Positions 62,025-64,000 of a DNA stretch of 64,000 nucleotides are shown piece by piece. Positions within the stretch are counted from its first letter, which is position 1. Each line of letters starts with the position of its first letter. The notes under the pieces are model-generated. The model had not been told where the DNA came from, ran no database searches, and worked only from the letters and a program-made list of their open reading frames with translations. Source of the DNA: Kitasatospora sp. NBC_00240. GTDB lineage: Bacteria; Actinomycetota; Actinomycetes; Streptomycetales; Streptomycetaceae. A program made the position numbers and the translations under genes. The DNA lies in contig NZ_JAPEMU010000001.1 in the NCBI RefSeq assembly GCF_026342405.1, forward strand, positions 2,914,001-2,978,000. Direction: 5' to 3'.

Positions 62025-64000
62025 GTGGCGGCGGTAGCGGTGGAGAGCACGGGCGGGAACGGCGGGGACGGCGGGAACGGCGCCAGGGGTGGCCGGAACG
62101 GCGAGGGGGGTGGCCGGAACGGCGAGGGGGGCGGCGCCCAGGCCTGCGACAGCTGGGCGTCGGCGCTGGACTCGGTGGTGGTGTACGCGGCCGGAGCGGT
62201 CTGCCGGCGGCGGGCCCGCGGCACGGTGCCGGCCGGCCGGCAGGTCCGGCTGACCGGTCTGCCGCAGGTCCTGGACGGCCGGTCGCTGCGGGCGTCGGTG
62301 GTCGGCGGCGCGCCCGGCTGGCGGGTCACCGAGGCCCGCCTGGAGCTGCGGGCGGAGCTGCGCGACCGCGCGGAGCTGCCCGGCCTGCAGCGCCGGCTGG
62401 ACGACGCGCGGGAGCGGGAGAGCGCCGTCCGGGAGCGTCACCGGCTGGTCCTCGCCCGGATCGCCGAGACGGCGGCCCTGCAGCCCGTCCCGCCGCCGCG
62501 GCAGGCCGACGAGCCGCACCGCCGGACGCCCGCGGACGCCTGGCTCGCCCTCGCCGACTTCGTGGAGGGTCGCCTGACCGCGCTGCACGCCCGCGCCGAG
62601 GAGCTGACCGAGGAGCTGCGGCTGGCCGAGCACGAGACCGAGGTACTGACCGACGAGGTCGAGCGGGCCTCCACGGCCGGGCCCGCCCGGCCGGTCGAGA
62701 CCGCGGCCACCGTCCTGCTCACCCTCGGCGGGCCCCCGGCGGCGGCCGGCGAAGGGCCCGTCGCCGGCGCGGCCGCGGAGCTGCCGGACGCCCGGCCGGA
62801 CGACGAGCCGGACGACCGGCCCGAGGTGGAGATCGAGCTGGAGTACGGCGTCCCCGGCGCCCGCTGGGTGCCCGCCTACCGGCTGGGCTACCGCCGGGGC
62901 GCCGACACCGGCAGCCTGCTGCTGCGGGCCAGTGTGCTGCAGCGCACCGGCGAGGACTGGACGGGCGTACGGCTCGCACTGTCCAGCGCGGACCTGCAGC
63001 GACGTACCGACCTGCCCAAGCTGCGCTCGCTGCGGATCGGCCGCAGCCAGGCCGCCCCGCCGCCGACCGGCTGGCGCGAGCCGCCCGGCGGCCTGACGGA
63101 CCTCTTCTCGGCCTACGACGCCGCCGGCCCGCGCCCCGGCCGGCCGGTGCCCTCCCGGGAGGTTCCGGTGGCCGTCGCGGCCGGCCCGCAGCGCGGCGGG
63201 AGCCTGGCGGTCGGCGGCCCGCCGCTGCCGCCGCCCGCCCCCTCCGCGCCCCTCTCCCGGGCCCCCGGGTCGCGGCCGCCCGCGGACGGCGGCTTCGGCG
63301 GGGCGCCCCAGCTGCAGGCGTACGGCGCCCCTCCCCCGGCCCCGCAGCCCATGGCGGCGGCCGCCCCCGCCGCGGACGCCGTCCGCAGCCGGCGCAAGGC
63401 CGCGCCGCCGGTCGGCGGCGGCGGGCCGAGACCGTCCGGGCCCGGCGGCCCGCCGCCGGCCGGCTGGGCGCCCGTCGCGCCCGCCGGGCCGCCCGTGCCG
63501 GACGCCACACTGCTGGACTACCCCGCCCTGGAACTGGCGGGCCCCGAGCAGTCCCCCGCCCGCCGGGGCGTACTGAGCCCGGCCCCCGCCGGCCAGGCGG
63601 ACACCGCCGTCCGCGGCCGGGCCGTGCGGGTGGCGGAGCTGCCGCTCCCCACCCACGCCGTGCCGCCGCGCAGCTCCGCCGGCTCCTTCGACCACCGGTA
63701 CGACGTGCCGGCGCCCGCCGACATCCCCTCCGACCGGACCTGGCACACCGTCACGGTCGGCGAGGTCGAGGTGGCGCTGCGGTCGGAGTACATCTGCGTC
63801 CCCGCCGTCGAGGAGCGGGTCTACAGCACCCTGGTGATCACCAACGACTCCGCCCAGGCCCTGCTGGCCGGGCCGGTCGAGGTGACGGTGGACGGCGACC
63901 ACCTGCTCACCGCGGGCCTTCCGACGCTCGCCCGCGGCGGCAGCCGCCGCCTCGGCCTGGGCGTCACGGAGAGCATCGAGGTGGCGCGCCGCACCGAGCT
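62025..64000 (+). CDS. DUF4139/MuiA-like protein (3' partial)
   Basis: The gene runs off the right edge; at least 658 residues are visible. GTG at 62025 after GAAGGG. A Gly/Asn-rich N-terminus (GGNGGDGGNGARGG) is followed by a DUF4140-like segment (SALDSVVVYAAGAVCRRRARGTVPAGRQVRLTGLPQVLDGRSL), a coiled coil (about residues 115-215), and the DUF4139 region (EIELEYGVPGARWVPAYRLGYRR ... TGEDWTGVRLALSSADLQRR) with a long Pro/Ala-rich insert. The family is called mucoidy-inhibitor MuiA-like; function unclear. Confidence 0.88.
   Translation, partial: MAAVAVESTGGNGGDGGNGARGGRNGEGGGRNGEGGGAQACDSWASALDSVVVYAAGAVCRRRARGTVPAGRQVRLTGLPQVLDGRSLRASVVGGAPGWRVTEARLELRAELRDRAELPGLQRRLDDARERESAVRERHRLVLARIAETAALQPVPPPRQADEPHRRTPADAWLALADFVEGRLTALHARAEELTEELRLAEHETEVLTDEVERASTAGPARPVETAATVLLTLGGPPAAAGEGPVAGAAAELPDARPDDEPDDRPEVEIELEYGVPGARWVPAYRLGYRRGADTGSLLLRASVLQRTGEDWTGVRLALSSADLQRRTDLPKLRSLRIGRSQAAPPPTGWREPPGGLTDLFSAYDAAGPRPGRPVPSREVPVAVAAGPQRGGSLAVGGPPLPPPAPSAPLSRAPGSRPPADGGFGGAPQLQAYGAPPPAPQPMAAAAPAADAVRSRRKAAPPVGGGGPRPSGPGGPPPAGWAPVAPAGPPVPDATLLDYPALELAGPEQSPARRGVLSPAPAGQADTAVRGRAVRVAELPLPTHAVPPRSSAGSFDHRYDVPAPADIPSDRTWHTVTVGEVEVALRSEYICVPAVEERVYSTLVITNDSAQALLAGPVEVTVDGDHLLTAGLPTLARGGSRRLGLGVTESIEVARRTE

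Overview
The window reads as chromosomal DNA of a high-GC actinomycete, most likely Streptomyces or Kitasatospora. Codon third positions are almost all G or C, GTG and TTG starts and 4-bp GTGA overlaps are common, and the right end carries a core actinobacterial block (tyrA, cmk, der, two Rpf-type muralytic proteins). No insertion sequence, integrase or CRISPR array was found.

1-21.5 kb is a defence island. A DISARM-like trio comes first: the C-terminal part of a helicase/DUF1998/nuclease-like protein, a SNF2 helicase and a large adenine methyltransferase. It ends at a strong hairpin terminator. After a decayed NUDIX gene, two small unknown genes and an XRE regulator/DUF397 pair comes a four-gene operon: a TIGR04141/DUF6119 protein, McrB, McrC and a UvrD-like helicase. 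Facing it is a retron-like reverse transcriptase fused to an ImmA/IrrE-type zinc protease, with a hairpin-rich, possibly non-coding-RNA leader.

21.7-45.6 kb is an unusual biosynthetic gene cluster. A leftward operon (30.7 to 21.7 kb) encodes two ATP-grasp ligases, a DUF1611/DgcN-like protein, malic enzyme, a haem-oxygenase-fold diiron enzyme, an EPSP-synthase-like enolpyruvyl transferase, a PhyH dioxygenase and a PhzF protein. The rightward side has a LuxR-type regulator with two HTH domains, an MFS exporter, and a tightly coupled run: TrpB-like enzyme, beta-RFAP synthase/ForT homologue, HemN-like radical SAM enzyme, PfkB kinase, TauD-type dioxygenase and thymidylate-kinase-like protein. Directly after these are two tandem micro-genes encoding MNFDIKKSEKTNNSKAL and MNFDIKKSEKTNNSKAVA, each with its own leader hairpin and ribosome binding site. 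A strong hairpin follows, then a nucleotidyltransferase-fold protein, a three-part ABC exporter and a NadC-like phosphoribosyltransferase. A shared 16-bp palindromic box lies before both operons. My inference is a C-riboside or nucleoside-like product joined to, or processed with, a tiny ribosomal peptide. This is the best candidate for an undescribed system.

45.6-49.4 kb is a decay zone with a broken universal stress protein, a frameshifted DUF5994 gene, small unknown genes and a degenerate tRNA-like segment. It ends at an intact tRNA-Pro(GGG), a plausible island boundary. 49.6-64 kb is mainly housekeeping: MFS transporter, DUF1684 protein, TesB thioesterase, two Rpf proteins, lineage proteins of unknown role, Der, Cmk, TyrA and the start of a DUF4139 protein.
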